Source: Sideroxydans sp. (GTDB lineage Bacteria; Pseudomonadota; Gammaproteobacteria; Burkholderiales; Gallionellaceae). From it: DNA of 64,000 nucleotides. The notes under the pieces were generated by a model. It saw only the letters and a list, made by a program, of their open reading frames with translations. It was not told the DNA's origin and searched no databases. Each line of letters starts with the position of its first letter. Position 1 is the first letter of the stretch. The DNA is taken from the NCBI GenBank assembly GCA_028710605.1, contig JAQTTU010000005.1:1-64000 (forward strand), in the 5' to 3' direction. Position numbers and translations under genes: made by a program. Of this stretch, positions 34,688-43,597 are shown piece after piece.

Positions 34688-35647
34688 CTAATCATCTTTC
34701 ATTGCTAAATGATAGTGATAACCACATAGCCCACCATAATTCTGATCGTCTGATCCAAGAGCTTCGTGACAACAGGCACATTCGTAATATGAAAGACATC
34801 CACCACAGGCTGCGCATAAGTCTTCTTGAATAATGAACGTTTCTTGGTCACACTCAGGGCAGGTACCAATCGGAGAATCGCCTCCATCCTTTACGGCTGA
34901 ATAGATTTCATAATCGAAGCACTCGCCAAGAGCCTCTTCAGCCATCTCGTCTAAGAAATTAACATGCCCACAAGACGAGCACGAAAATTCAATTGACTGG
35001 TATGGCTTTGTTTCGGGGGCAATTGGCTTTACTAATGCCGAGTGGCACTTTGAGCAACGTAGATAGCAAGCCATGGCAGACATGGCATCACTATTCCAGT
35101 CGATAGCATCTGTTGCATTCTTACACTCATCTAGCTCACGTTGGTACACCTCAGCTACTTCAAGAAGTGCGTTCCACGTGTCTTCGCCAAGCAAAATTAC
35201 TGGTTTATATCCAAGCTGACTTGATACGAAATTACTGATAATGATGAATGAGTCCGCTAATAGTTCCTTTAATCGGTCAGCGGATTCGGTTGTGCAGTAG
35301 TGTTCAATATCGTTTCTGATTGCGACAACTTTTTTAAATCGTTTCCAATCAGTTTGAATATTGAGAGAAGTGAATCGCTCCTCAATCTGAGCGACATCAA
35401 CAGTCTTTTTCCCATCACCTCGAAACACAACATTTCCGCTCGCGTCGAATTCTGGTTGAATTCTTTGCTTAATTAGAATCTCGTCAGAACCATCAGGAGA
35501 TAGTTCGCGCAGTTTTTCCTTAAAGAGAAGCAGTATCCCCGCAGTTATGTTTCGAATTGCGGATAGCGCTCTACGTGGATCGTTCGACTGGAAATCCTCG
35601 ATTCCAATTTGAATTGATTGAACTGCATTTGCAAGCACGGTATTCAT
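34688..35647 (-). CDS. HEPN-like protein with three C-terminal zinc ribbons
   Basis: 319 residues from the ATG at 35647. The N-terminal half is helical, with [22 protein letters not shown] and the R-N-x3-H motif RNDIEH (R111, N112, H116) of HEPN ribonucleases. The C-terminal 130 residues carry paired cysteines in [30 protein letters not shown] and CACCHEAL, which suggest three zinc ribbons for nucleic-acid or protein binding. No good ribosome site is seen at this ATG; the track start at 35767 adds 40 unlikely residues. The gene is AT-richer than its neighbours and follows a higBA pair, so it may belong to a small defence or stress islet. Confidence 0.65.
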   Translation of the reverse strand: MNTVLANAVQSIQIGIEDFQSNDPRRALSAIRNITAGILLLFKEKLRELSPDGSDEILIKQRIQPEFDASGNVVFRGDGKKTVDVAQIEERFTSLNIQTDWKRFKKVVAIRNDIEHYCTTESADRLKELLADSFIIISNFVSSQLGYKPVILLGEDTWNALLEVAEVYQRELDECKNATDAIDWNSDAMSAMACYLRCSKCHSALVKPIAPETKPYQSIEFSCSSCGHVNFLDEMAEEALGECFDYEIYSAVKDGGDSPIGTCPECDQETFIIQEDLCAACGGCLSYYECACCHEALGSDDQNYGGLCGYHYHLAMKDD

Positions 35648-35779
35648 GTAGGGGGGCTCATGTAATAGGGCAAAGTAATGTGGGTCAGGCCGCTTCTTTC
35701 CTCCAGTTTTGAGGTGGTCGCACGAAGGCACACATGATTTCGGTGTTGATGTGGATGGCGCGATCACTGCGCAACACGG

Positions 35780-36094
35780 CTACTCCTTCGTAAAAGCCAC
35801 CTGAATATCGCGCGTTGTTGCGCCGCTGGCGATGAGCGCGCGCACGATCAAATCCAGCGACACGGACGGATCGCCAGCCTCAATTTTCGCAATGCGCGAT
35901 TGGCTGGATTTCATGCGTTGCGCGAGGTCGATTTGCGAGAGTTTTCGTTTGATGCGTGATTTTTTTACCGCGCTGACGAGCGAGAGTTTGAGTGCGACAA
36001 GTCGCGCTTCTTCATCGCTTAATTGCAAAAAATCTTCCGCATTGCCAACACTCCAACCTTCGGCTTGGAGGCGTTCTAATTTGCTGGTCTTCAT
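35780..36094 (-). CDS. higA: HigA-type XRE-family antitoxin
   Basis: A 104-residue DNA-binding protein with an XRE helix-turn-helix (KLSQIDLAQRMKSSQSRIAKIEAGDPSVSLDLIVRALIASG) in its C-terminal half and an acidic N-terminal part likely to contact the toxin. It lies 16 bases downstream of the RelE/HigB-like gene. The toxin-first order is the normal higBA arrangement. It should neutralise the toxin and repress the operon. Confidence 0.87.
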   Translation of the reverse strand: MKTSKLERLQAEGWSVGNAEDFLQLSDEEARLVALKLSLVSAVKKSRIKRKLSQIDLAQRMKSSQSRIAKIEAGDPSVSLDLIVRALIASGATTRDIQVAFTKE

Positions 36095-36110
36095 GGTGTT
36101 TATCCTCCTG

Positions 36111-36443
36111 CTAAATTGATTTGTAGTGTTTCAGTCGCGCCTTGCAAATGTCGATGACCGACTGCGGCGTTTGGTTGGTGGTTTTTGCGAACACTTCAAG
36201 AATTACGATGGCTTCCGAGTCAACGTAATACACGATGCGCCAAGTGCGATTTTCGTCCGGGATTCTCAATTCGTGACATCCGCGACCAATACTGGACATC
36301 GGTCTTGAATGCGGTAGCGATACCTTGATGCCCTCTTGCAGGTGTCGCAATAAAACGCCCGCTTCAATTCTTGCCTCGGCAGAAAAGGGTGGCGTTTTGA
36401 CTTCGCCATGTAGCCATGCCAACGGTTTGCGCTGTTTGTTCAC
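36111..36443 (-). CDS. higB: RelE/HigB-type toxin (phage-derived Gp49-like)
   Basis: A protein of about 110 residues (KPLAWLHGEVKTPPFSAEARIEAGVLLRHLQ ... HELRIPDENRTWRIVYYVDSEAIVILEVFAKTTNQTP) of the Gp49/HigB-like family, whose members cleave mRNA on the ribosome. The track start is a TTG at 36479. Family members begin just before KPL-WLHGEVKTPPF, so the GTG at 36443 is the better start, although neither has a strong ribosome site. It is cotranscribed with the XRE antitoxin. Confidence 0.85.
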   Translation of the reverse strand: MNKQRKPLAWLHGEVKTPPFSAEARIEAGVLLRHLQEGIKVSLPHSRPMSSIGRGCHELRIPDENRTWRIVYYVDSEAIVILEVFAKTTNQTPQSVIDICKARLKHYKSI

Positions 36444-36549
36444 GAGGTTGAGTGTATGTCGGAAATGACATATTCGCAAGCATTGTCACCAAGCTCTGCG
36501 CTAATAATCAAAATCATCTGAGCGGCTCGCCAGCACTATTTCTCCGCAC

Positions 36550-37557
36550 TCACTCCCACTTAAACACATACGCCCCAACCGCAATAAATATCACGCTCAT
36601 CAGCGACAGCACCAGCACGTGCGGCATCACCTGCGATAGCGTTGCGCCTTCGTTCATGATGGCGCGGGCGGCGGAGATCATGTGGGTTAGCGGGAAGATC
36701 AGCGAGAGTTTTTGCACCCAGATTTGCGCGCCTTCCAGCGAGAACCACGCGCCCGATAACAGCATCATCGGCCAAGTCAGCAGGTTGAGCAGACCGCCCG
36801 CCAGTTCTTCGCTGGCGGTGCGCGCGGCGATGAGCAGGCCGATGGCGATCATGCTCATTGCGCCCAGCGTGGTGACCAGCAGCAGCGTCCAGTACGAGCC
36901 TTGCATGTTGAATTCGATGAACAGGTTGCAGCCGGAATAGACGATGGTGGTGATGACCATGATCAGCAGCAGGCGCGAGATCAGTTGCGCGAACAGGAAC
37001 TGGAACGCGCCCAGCGGTGTGGCTTTCAGGCGCTTGAGAAAACCATTCTTGCGGTAGCGCACGATCACGAAACCCACGCCGAACAGGCAGGCGAACATCA
37101 TGTTCATGCCGAGGATGCCGGGCAGGAACCAATCGACGTAACGGATTTCCGCGCCCTGCACCAGTTGCCGCTCGAAGTTTTTCCCTTCCGTGCCCCACAC
37201 GATGCGCTCCAACAGATAGCCGTTGGGCGAGCTGGAATTCACCCAATATTTCGGCGCGCCGCTCACGTCGAGCAGCATGTCCATCTGGTGGTGTTCCACT
37301 TTGCCGATGGCGAGATTCAGATCGTCGTAGGGGATGAATTGCAGGTGCTGTGTCGCTTGCAGTGCGGGTGCAACGGCGTGCAATTTTTCGATGCCGCCGA
37401 TAAGGCCGATCTTGTACAGCGCTTTATTGCCGCTGGAAAAGGTGAACGCCAACCCGATCACCAGCATAAACGGCATGGCGAGATTCCACGCCAGCGCGGA
37501 ACGGTCGCGCAGGAATTCCATGTTGCGGGCGTGCAGAACTGCGAGGAATTTTTTCAT
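36550..37557 (-). CDS. ABC-2-type exporter permease
   Basis: A 335-residue inner-membrane permease. One span lies near the N-terminus (LAMPFMLVIGLAFTF), then an extracytoplasmic domain of about 130 residues, then five C-terminal spans with the ABC-2 signature LLTWPMMLLSGAWFSLEGAQIWVQKLSLIFPLTHMI. The length and topology match the YhhJ/NodJ class of exporters. Its ATPase gene lies upstream on the same strand. The substrate is unknown; drug or lipid export is typical. Confidence 0.88.
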   Translation of the reverse strand: MKKFLAVLHARNMEFLRDRSALAWNLAMPFMLVIGLAFTFSSGNKALYKIGLIGGIEKLHAVAPALQATQHLQFIPYDDLNLAIGKVEHHQMDMLLDVSGAPKYWVNSSSPNGYLLERIVWGTEGKNFERQLVQGAEIRYVDWFLPGILGMNMMFACLFGVGFVIVRYRKNGFLKRLKATPLGAFQFLFAQLISRLLLIMVITTIVYSGCNLFIEFNMQGSYWTLLLVTTLGAMSMIAIGLLIAARTASEELAGGLLNLLTWPMMLLSGAWFSLEGAQIWVQKLSLIFPLTHMISAARAIMNEGATLSQVMPHVLVLSLMSVIFIAVGAYVFKWE

Positions 37558-37573
37558 TTCAAACCTTAATTTT

Positions 37574-37706
37574 AGCCACAGAGATCACAGAGGACACAGA
37601 GAACGACGGCTGTTGCCAACGTTCGGCGAAATCGTCAGAAAGATGTGAAACGCACGCTTGGTGAAGACAATCGGTATTCTCTGTGATCTCTGTGTCCTCT
37701 GTGGCA
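37574..37706. repeat. CACAGAG three-unit hairpin, copy 2
   Basis: AGCCACAGAGATCACAGAGG plus ACACAGAG, mirrored about 73 bases later. It separates the permease and ATPase genes of one ABC transporter, so it probably lies in their common message. Confidence 0.8.
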
Positions 37707-37721
37707 AATTGTTTTTACGGT

Positions 37722-38606
37722 TCATGGGTTGAGTTTTTTTCCGGTCACGTTGATGAACAAATCTTCCAGCGTCCACGCGCGAATGCGCAAACGATCCAGA
37801 TTGACTCCGTTGTTTATCAACAGTTGCAGCGTGTCGTGCAGACGATTGGTTCTAATCTCAATCAGCTCTCCGGCTGGCATCGCATTCAGTCCCAGTTCGG
37901 TTAATTTGTTTTCGCCATCGGCGGCGGGAATCTGCAACACCACATCGCCGAAATGTTCCGCCAGCAAATGTTCCGGCGTGCCTTGCGCGACGATGCGGCC
38001 TTTATCCATGATGGCGATTTCGTCGCACAGCGCATACGCTTCTTCCATGTAGTGCGTGGTCAGCACGATGGTCTTGTTGCGCGACTTGACCAGTTTGATC
38101 AAGTCCCAGAAGTTGCGCCGCGCCTGCGGGTCGAGGCCGGTGGTGGGTTCATCCAGAAAGATTAATTCGGGATCGTTGATTAGCGCCAGCGCCAGCAGCA
38201 AACGCTGGCGCTGACCGCCGGAAAGTTTGCGCGTGTCGCGTTCCAGAATATCCGCCAGCGAACACAGTTCAATCAATTCGGGGATGGGCAGCGTGTGGTG
38301 ATACAGCCGTTCAAATAATTCCAGCGTTTCGCGCACCGTCAAAAATTCCTGCAACGCTGTGTGCTGAAACTGAATGCCCACTTCCTCGCGGTAGCGCGCG
38401 CCCAGCGGCTCGCCTTTGTACAACACCGTGCCGCTGCTCTGTTGCAGGATACCTTCCAGCATCTCGATCGTGGTGGTCTTGCCCGCGCCGTTGGGGCCGA
38501 GCAGGCCGAAGCAGATGCCTTGCGGAATGGCGAGGTCTATGCCCGCGACGGCGAGTACGCCGGGATAGTGTTTGACCAGATGGGTGGCGGTGATGATGGG
38601 GGACAT
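37722..38606 (-). CDS. ABC transporter ATP-binding protein
   Basis: A 294-residue nucleotide-binding subunit with Walker A GPNGAGKTT, signature LSGGQRQR, Walker B LIFLDEPTTGLD and the switch histidine in LTTHYME. The C-terminal extension of about 70 residues ends LEDLFINVTGKKL, as in ABC-2/DRA-type exporters. It pairs with the permease gene downstream. Transport of a drug, lipid or other export substrate is likely but not specified. Confidence 0.9.
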   Translation of the reverse strand: MSPIITATHLVKHYPGVLAVAGIDLAIPQGICFGLLGPNGAGKTTTIEMLEGILQQSSGTVLYKGEPLGARYREEVGIQFQHTALQEFLTVRETLELFERLYHHTLPIPELIELCSLADILERDTRKLSGGQRQRLLLALALINDPELIFLDEPTTGLDPQARRNFWDLIKLVKSRNKTIVLTTHYMEEAYALCDEIAIMDKGRIVAQGTPEHLLAEHFGDVVLQIPAADGENKLTELGLNAMPAGELIEIRTNRLHDTLQLLINNGVNLDRLRIRAWTLEDLFINVTGKKLNP

Positions 38607-38633
38607 GAGGTTGGTAATGATAAAAAAAGCGTT

Positions 38634-38763
38634 GCCCGCAGATTACACAGATTCACGCAGATTAAACAACAGGAAATCAAATGATAGTCGCGCCACATCA
38701 TGGGCGAACTGAGGCACTGAAGTTTCAAAAAAAAATCTGCGTTAATCTGTGTAATCTGCGGGC
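38634..38763. repeat. CAGATT three-unit hairpin, copy 2
   Basis: GCCCGCAGATTACACAGATT plus CACGCAGATTA, mirrored about 70 bases later. It lies upstream of the ABC ATPase gene. Confidence 0.85.
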
Positions 38764-38803
38764 AAACGTTTTTTCTGTTTTTCTTAAATCACAATTTGTG
38801 ATC

Positions 38804-39130
38804 TCAAGCCTGCCACACCCCGAACCCCGCCTCGCGCAGATCAATGCCCACTTCCACTTCCTTGTCGCGCGCTTCGTCGTAGCTCATCGGGTTGAACGCT
38901 TCGTACAGGTCGGGCAGCAAATGCAGGCCGTATTGTTTGACGTAACGGTTGGACTGGATGCCCGCCTTGTGTTTGTCGAAGCGCAGGTCGGGGTCAAGCC
39001 CGGTCATGCCCACGTAAACGCAGGGTTTGCCAGTCCGGTATTGCGGGTTGCACTTCTTGAACTTGGTTTCGTACAGCACGTCTTTCGACAGTTCGATTAC
39101 ATAGACGTGGTAATGGTTGCGGCGCGCCAT
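38804..39130 (-). CDS. Small GIY-YIG-like protein
   Basis: A 108-residue protein with a GIY-YIG-like layout: first strand HVYVIEL, second strand PCVYVGMTG, then LRFDKHKAG with the helix arginine. The tail carries acidic residues (DKEVEVGIDLREAG). GIY-YIG domains usually cut DNA, but the first motif is degenerate here (VYV in place of GIY), so activity is uncertain. A MITE lies immediately upstream and may have displaced its promoter. Confidence 0.6.
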   Translation of the reverse strand: MARRNHYHVYVIELSKDVLYETKFKKCNPQYRTGKPCVYVGMTGLDPDLRFDKHKAGIQSNRYVKQYGLHLLPDLYEAFNPMSYDEARDKEVEVGIDLREAGFGVWQA

Positions 39131-39137
39131 GGCGTTT

Positions 39138-39278
39138 GGCCACCTCTAAAAATCCAAATTTCGTCGCAATACTGCGTTGCTCACAAAAAATTACTCCTTA
39201 CATATCCATCATATGCTGCGTCGCAATTTTTTGTTCGCGCCTTGTCTTGCTTAGAACTTTGAATTTTTAGAGGTGGCC
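39138..39278. mobile_element. MITE with GGCCACCTCTAAAAAT terminal repeats
   Basis: A 141-base element with inverted ends GGCCACCTCTAAAAATCCAA and its complement TTTGAATTTTTAGAGGTGGC. The inner arms also match imperfectly (CGTCGCAAT.. / ..GCGTCGCAATTTTTT). No coding capacity is present. It lies eight bases upstream of the GIY-YIG-like start. Confidence 0.75.
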
Positions 39279-39293
39279 AGAGAGAGGGGGGAG

Positions 39294-39548
39294 CTAGGAC
39301 AACTTCAACTGCGATTTCGATTTGCGTCCCGGTGCGGCGGGCGGGATGAATCCGGCCAGACGGCATTTCATGCCTTCGATCTTTTTGCCTTTTTCAAAGC
39401 GTGTTGAATGGCACACCATGATCTCGCGCTGTGCAGCGAGGTCGTCAAGTTGCGCGCGCACCTTGGTGAGCGGAAGCCCTACCGCTTCGGCGATTTCGGT
39501 GTCGAGACGCTCACCGTGAGTCTTTAGATATTGCAGAATTGCTTTCAA
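39294..39548 (-). CDS. Small winged-helix (FaeA/ArsR-like) protein
   Basis: An 84-residue protein with a winged helix-turn-helix (MKAILQYLKTHGERLDTEIAEAVGLPLTKVRAQLDDLAAQREIMVCH) followed by a basic tail (PGRKSKSQLKLS). It resembles FaeA-type or ArsR-like transcriptional regulators. No target can be inferred. It is divergent from the dioxygenase gene. Confidence 0.65.
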   Translation of the reverse strand: MKAILQYLKTHGERLDTEIAEAVGLPLTKVRAQLDDLAAQREIMVCHSTRFEKGKKIEGMKCRLAGFIPPAAPGRKSKSQLKLS

Positions 39549-39770
39549 AATTGATTCCCATTACCCGATATTTTCAGTCACTTGCCTGACAGGATATACC
39601 TCGCGCGCGCAGATGAGGCAAATAATTGCTTTCATTTTTGAATAAATCGCTGGTTTCGGGCTGAATCCGGCCGCGAATCGCCCGGAAATTCACTCCAGAA
39701 CGGTCTTTTGCTTTTCTTGTTTGGCCGGTATCGCTACTATGCCGACCTCTATTTGTGAAGGGGCTTGCAC

Positions 39771-40553
39771 ATGCCCCATTTGGATTTACTCGATGGAAAA
39801 CCAGCTATGACAATCGCCCACCTCGCCCCCACCTACAACGATCCATCGCATCTTGCCGATGCCGTGAAGAGCCACGGTTTCGGCGTGTTGAGCCCGTCCG
39901 GGCTGGCTACTTTTCTGGGTTTCCCGCTGTCCGCGCTGGATGCGTTGAAAGCGGATTGGGACGATCTGCCGCCGGACAATTTTCTCAAGGACGGCGGCCA
40001 TTACCGTCGCCGCAGGCATGCCAGTTTTATCGTGAACGGCAATACATTGACGCAAGCGGCGCATCGCGCGCATTACCAGCCGCTGGAATACAACGCGCTG
40101 CACGGCGGCATGCTGCGATTGTTCGAGCCGATGAAAGCGGAAATCGTGGCGCAACCCGTGCTGGAAAAATTGATATTGTCCGTCGCGCAAGTTTGTTCCA
40201 GCGTTAAAGGCGAACGCCCGTGGTATGTGGAAGCGCACCAGTTCCGCATCGACACCAGCCACGGCATCGGCCGACCGACACCGGAAGGCGCGCACCGCGA
40301 CGGCACGGATTTCGTCGCCATCCTGTTTGCCGGACGCGAAAATATTCGCGGCGGCGAGAGCCGCATCTTTGAATTCAACGGTCGGCACGGGCAACGTTTT
40401 ACGCTGACTGAAAAGTGGACGCTGCTGTTGCTGGACGACCAGAAAGTCATCCACGAATCCACGCCGATCCAACCCACCGCAGAAGGCGGCCACCGCGACA
40501 CGCTGGTGCTGACTTTCCGCGCGGGCGGATTTCTTGAACCTCAAGCGCAGTAA
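39771..40553 (+). CDS. 2-oxoglutarate/Fe(II)-dependent dioxygenase (BsmA-like)
   Basis: A 260-residue protein of the 2OG-Fe dioxygenase family, some members of which are tied to biofilm or amino-acid hydroxylation. The iron facial triad is probably H and D of AHRDGTDFVAI and H of KVIHESTPI, with the 2OG-binding arginine in GGHRDTLVLTFRAGG. The start is chosen as the ATG at 39771, seven bases after GAAGGGG; the track start is a TTG six bases upstream, and an ATG at 39807 is also possible. Confidence 0.82.
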   Translation: MPHLDLLDGKPAMTIAHLAPTYNDPSHLADAVKSHGFGVLSPSGLATFLGFPLSALDALKADWDDLPPDNFLKDGGHYRRRRHASFIVNGNTLTQAAHRAHYQPLEYNALHGGMLRLFEPMKAEIVAQPVLEKLILSVAQVCSSVKGERPWYVEAHQFRIDTSHGIGRPTPEGAHRDGTDFVAILFAGRENIRGGESRIFEFNGRHGQRFTLTEKWTLLLLDDQKVIHESTPIQPTAEGGHRDTLVLTFRAGGFLEPQAQ

Positions 40554-40582
40554 TCGCAAGTTTTAAAGTCAAAAACTTTTTT

Positions 40583-40680
40583 GCCCGCAGATTACGCAGA
40601 TTCACGCAGATTAAAGGCAAAACCAATGTGTGCATTCTGTTTTTGGTTTTAATCTGTTTAATCTGTGTAATCTGCGGGCA
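40583..40680. repeat. CAGATT three-unit hairpin, copy 3
   Basis: GCCCGCAGATTACGCAGATT plus CACGCAGATTA, mirrored as TTAATCTGTTTAATCTGTGTAA plus TCTGCGGGC. It lies between the dioxygenase gene and ald, and leaves only about 30 bases for the ald leader. Confidence 0.85.
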
Positions 40681-40709
40681 AGCCGTGTTTTGTTTTTTAA
40701 AGGACGCAC

Positions 40710-41825
40710 ATGAAAATCGGAATTCCGAAAGAGATCAAGCCGAATGAAAATCGTGTAGCTTTGGTACCGGCGGGTGCGGCCGCGCTAGTCGCGGCCGGAC
40801 ATGAAGTGTGGGTGGAAACGGGTGCCGGGCTGGGCAGCGGTATCAGCGATGCGCAGTATGTGCAGGCCGGGGCGAACATCGCGGCGGACGCGGATAGCGT
40901 TTGGAAACTTGCCGAGTTGATCGTCAAGGTCAAAGAACCGATTCGCGTCGAATGGCCGCGCATGCGTGCCGGTCAAACCATCTTTACCTATTTCCATTTT
41001 GCGGCCGACCGCGAATTGACCGAGGCGCATCTGGCTTCCGGCGCGACCTGCATCGCCTACGAAACCGTGCAACTGCCCCGGGGCGATTTGCCGCTGCTTA
41101 CGCCGATGTCGGAAATTGCCGGACGCATGGCGGTGCAGGAGGGCGCGAAATATCTGGAGAAACAATATGGCGGGCGCGGCGTGCTGCTGGGCGGCGTGCC
41201 CGGCGTGGCTCCGGCGCATGTGGTCATTCTCGGCGCGGGTGTGGTGGGCAGCAATGCCGCGCGCATGGCGGCGGGACTGGGCGCGGCGGTCACGCTGCTG
41301 GATGTGTCGCTGGAGCGTTTGCGCCATCTCGGCGAAGTGTTGCCCGCCAACGTGCAGACGCTGTATTCCAATCGTCTCAACCTGCTGGAGCAACTCGCCA
41401 GCGCCGACCTCGTTATCGGCGGCGTGCTGATCACGGGCGCAACCGCGCCCAGACTGATTCAGCGCGCGGATTTGCAAACCATGCGCGAAGGTGCGGTCAT
41501 CGTGGATGTGGCGGTGGATCAGGGCGGTTGCGTGGAAACCACGCGTCCGACCACGCATCAGGATCCGGTCTATACGGTGGACGGCATCGTGCATTACGCG
41601 GTGGCCAACATGCCGGGCGGCGTGCCGCGCACTTCCACTTTTGCGCTCACCAACGCCACCTTTCCCTATGTGCTGCAACTGGCCGACAAAGGCTGGCAAC
41701 AGGCACTGCGCGACAGCGCGCCCTTGCGTTGCGGGCTAAATATCGTGGAAGGAAAGATCAGCTACCGCGCGGTGGCCGATGCGTTTGGCTTGGCTTACGC
41801 GCCGACGGAGAGTTTTCTCCAGTAA
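40710..41825 (+). CDS. ald: Alanine dehydrogenase
   Basis: A 371-residue NAD-dependent enzyme converting L-alanine to pyruvate and ammonia, or the reverse. Substrate residues are seen in KEIKPNENRVALVPAG and in VKVKEPI; the NAD fold carries ILGAGVVGSNAARMAAGLGA. The conserved aspartate and histidine regions (VDQGGCVETTRPTTHQDPVY, YFHFAADRELT) are intact. The start is the ATG at 40710 with AAAGGA just upstream. Alanine racemase is encoded nearby at 43598, but not in the same operon. Confidence 0.93.
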   Translation: MKIGIPKEIKPNENRVALVPAGAAALVAAGHEVWVETGAGLGSGISDAQYVQAGANIAADADSVWKLAELIVKVKEPIRVEWPRMRAGQTIFTYFHFAADRELTEAHLASGATCIAYETVQLPRGDLPLLTPMSEIAGRMAVQEGAKYLEKQYGGRGVLLGGVPGVAPAHVVILGAGVVGSNAARMAAGLGAAVTLLDVSLERLRHLGEVLPANVQTLYSNRLNLLEQLASADLVIGGVLITGATAPRLIQRADLQTMREGAVIVDVAVDQGGCVETTRPTTHQDPVYTVDGIVHYAVANMPGGVPRTSTFALTNATFPYVLQLADKGWQQALRDSAPLRCGLNIVEGKISYRAVADAFGLAYAPTESFLQ

Positions 41826-41829
41826 CGCT

Positions 41830-42024
41830 TTACTGCGTCTGCTTCTCGATTTCTTTCTGTTGCTGTTCGAGCGCTTTTTGCTGTTCGGCCGCTATGGTTT
41901 TGGCTTGGTCGAGTGCTTCGCGTTGATCCGCAAAAAGTTTGGGCGGCGGCGCTTTGTCGTCGCTCGGGCTGCAAGCGCCCAGCAGTAGAATGGTGCAGAG
42001 GAGAGTGAGGTTGCGATGGATCAT
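41830..42024 (-). CDS. Small lipoprotein with Gln/Glu-rich tail
   Basis: 64 residues with a signal peptide and lipobox LLLGAC, followed by about 45 residues rich in K, Q, E and A (LDQAKTIAAEQQKALEQQQKEIEKQ) that are likely to form one helix or coiled coil. GGAGCACAGC precedes the ATG. It ends five bases after the convergent ald stop. The function is unknown; it lies directly downstream of lplT and may be cotranscribed. Confidence 0.65.
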   Translation of the reverse strand: MIHRNLTLLCTILLLGACSPSDDKAPPPKLFADQREALDQAKTIAAEQQKALEQQQKEIEKQTQ

Positions 42025-42044
42025 GCTGTGCTCCTTGGGGACGG

Positions 42045-43271
42045 TTAAATTTTGCCGCTATCCTGATCGTGCCCGTGTTTTTTGTACAGCAGGCTCATGA
42101 TGCCCGCCATCAACATGCCGAACACGAGGATGATGGCGTTGACCGAAAAGTCGAGTTTTTCCATCAGCGCGTACAGTCCCAGCATGAGGAAGATGCTGAT
42201 GTTCTCGTTGAAATTTTGCACGGCGATAGAGCGTCCCGCGCCCATCAGCAAATGGCCGCGATGCTGCAGCAGCGCGTTCATCGGCACCACGAAAAAGCCG
42301 CCCAGCGCGCCTATGGTAATCAGCAGCACGATGGCCAACAGCGGGCTGGATACCGGAATCATCATCAGCACCACCAGCCCCATGGCGATGCCGACCGGGA
42401 TGACGTTCACCGCATGTTCCAGTTTGACGAAGCGCGCGGCGAGAATCGAACCGAGCGCGATGCCGACCGCGACCCACGCGGTGAGTTTGGCCGCATCGCC
42501 TATGCTGTAATGCAGCGCCACGGCGGCCCACGCCAGCACCAGCAAGCGCAAGGTCGCGCCCGCGCCCCAGAATAAAGTGGTGACGGCCAGCGACACTTGC
42601 CCCAGCGGATCTTTCCACAGTAGCCGGAAGCAGTGCGCAAAATCCTTGACCAGAAAAGCCGGGTTGCGGCTGAGCGGTTTGTGTTCGATGGCGACCAGCG
42701 GAATATAGAGATTGAAAATTGCCGCCAGCAGATAGATGAAGAAAATGACAAAGATCGCCAGTTCGGCCGGAGTGACCTGAGCGGGGACTTGCAGTTGTTG
42801 CAGCACGGAATGGGCGATACTCGGCGTGATGAGCACGCCGCCGACCACCGCGCCGAAAATGATGGCGGCAACCGTCAGACCTTCCATCCAGCTATTCGCC
42901 CACACCAGTTTATCCGGCGGCAGAAATTCGGTGAGGATGCCGTATTTCGCGGGCGAATACGCCGCCGCGCCGAAACCCGCCAGACCGTAAGCCAGCAGCG
43001 GATTGATGCCCGCCAGCATGGCGAGACAGCCCGCCATCTTGATGCCGTTGCTGATGAACATCACGCGCCCTTTGGGCAGCGAATCGGCAAACGCACCGAC
43101 GAAAGGAGCAAGCAGAATGAACGAAACGATGAACGCTTGTTGCAGCACCGGCGTATGCCAGGCGGGCGCGTGGACTTGTTTCAACAAAGCGATGGCGGCG
43201 AACAGCAGGGCATTGTCGGCAAGCGCTGAGAAAAATTGCGCTGCGAGGATAGTGTAGAAGCCGCGTTTCAC
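42045..43271 (-). CDS. lplT: Lysophospholipid transporter LplT (MFS)
   Basis: A 408-residue inner-membrane flippase with twelve expected spans. It begins like the family (VKRGFYTILAAQFFSALADNALLFAAIAL) and has AYSPAKYGILTEFLPPDKLVWANSWMEG. It returns lysophospholipids to the cytosol for reacylation. The acyltransferase partner Aas is not in the window. The GTG at 43271 matches the family N-terminus; the ATG used by the track adds 20 unlikely residues. Confidence 0.9.
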   Translation of the reverse strand: MKRGFYTILAAQFFSALADNALLFAAIALLKQVHAPAWHTPVLQQAFIVSFILLAPFVGAFADSLPKGRVMFISNGIKMAGCLAMLAGINPLLAYGLAGFGAAAYSPAKYGILTEFLPPDKLVWANSWMEGLTVAAIIFGAVVGGVLITPSIAHSVLQQLQVPAQVTPAELAIFVIFFIYLLAAIFNLYIPLVAIEHKPLSRNPAFLVKDFAHCFRLLWKDPLGQVSLAVTTLFWGAGATLRLLVLAWAAVALHYSIGDAAKLTAWVAVGIALGSILAARFVKLEHAVNVIPVGIAMGLVVLMMIPVSSPLLAIVLLITIGALGGFFVVPMNALLQHRGHLLMGAGRSIAVQNFNENISIFLMLGLYALMEKLDFSVNAIILVFGMLMAGIMSLLYKKHGHDQDSGKI

Positions 43272-43403
43272 GTTATTGGTATGATTTATGGACGGCGTTT
43301 TATAACATGAAAATATGGGGGCTGCTATCATTCCAGCGGGTACGAGGAAATCTTTATCTCGCCACTATGAATTATTTATTCGGATCAAACGTGAGTGGCG
43401 AAC

Positions 43404-43499
43404 TCCCTCCCTTTCAAGGGGAGGGCAGGGGTGGGGATGGGGTTAGGCTATTGTAATAGCCCCCATCCCCATCCTAACCTTCCCCTTGAAGGGGAAGGA
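43404..43499. repeat. CTCCCTTTCAAGGGGAGGG paired palindromes
   Basis: Two opposed palindromes flanking GGGGTTAGGCTATTGTAATAG form a BIME-like unit in the spacer between lplT and alr. Confidence 0.8.
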
Positions 43500-43597
43500 A
43501 CGGAGCGAATGCCACTTGATGTCGCAAAATGCGATTTCAACCCGATTGCTGAAACGTGCCCTTGTCATACGAACAAAAGAAAGAACGCTAAATTCCA

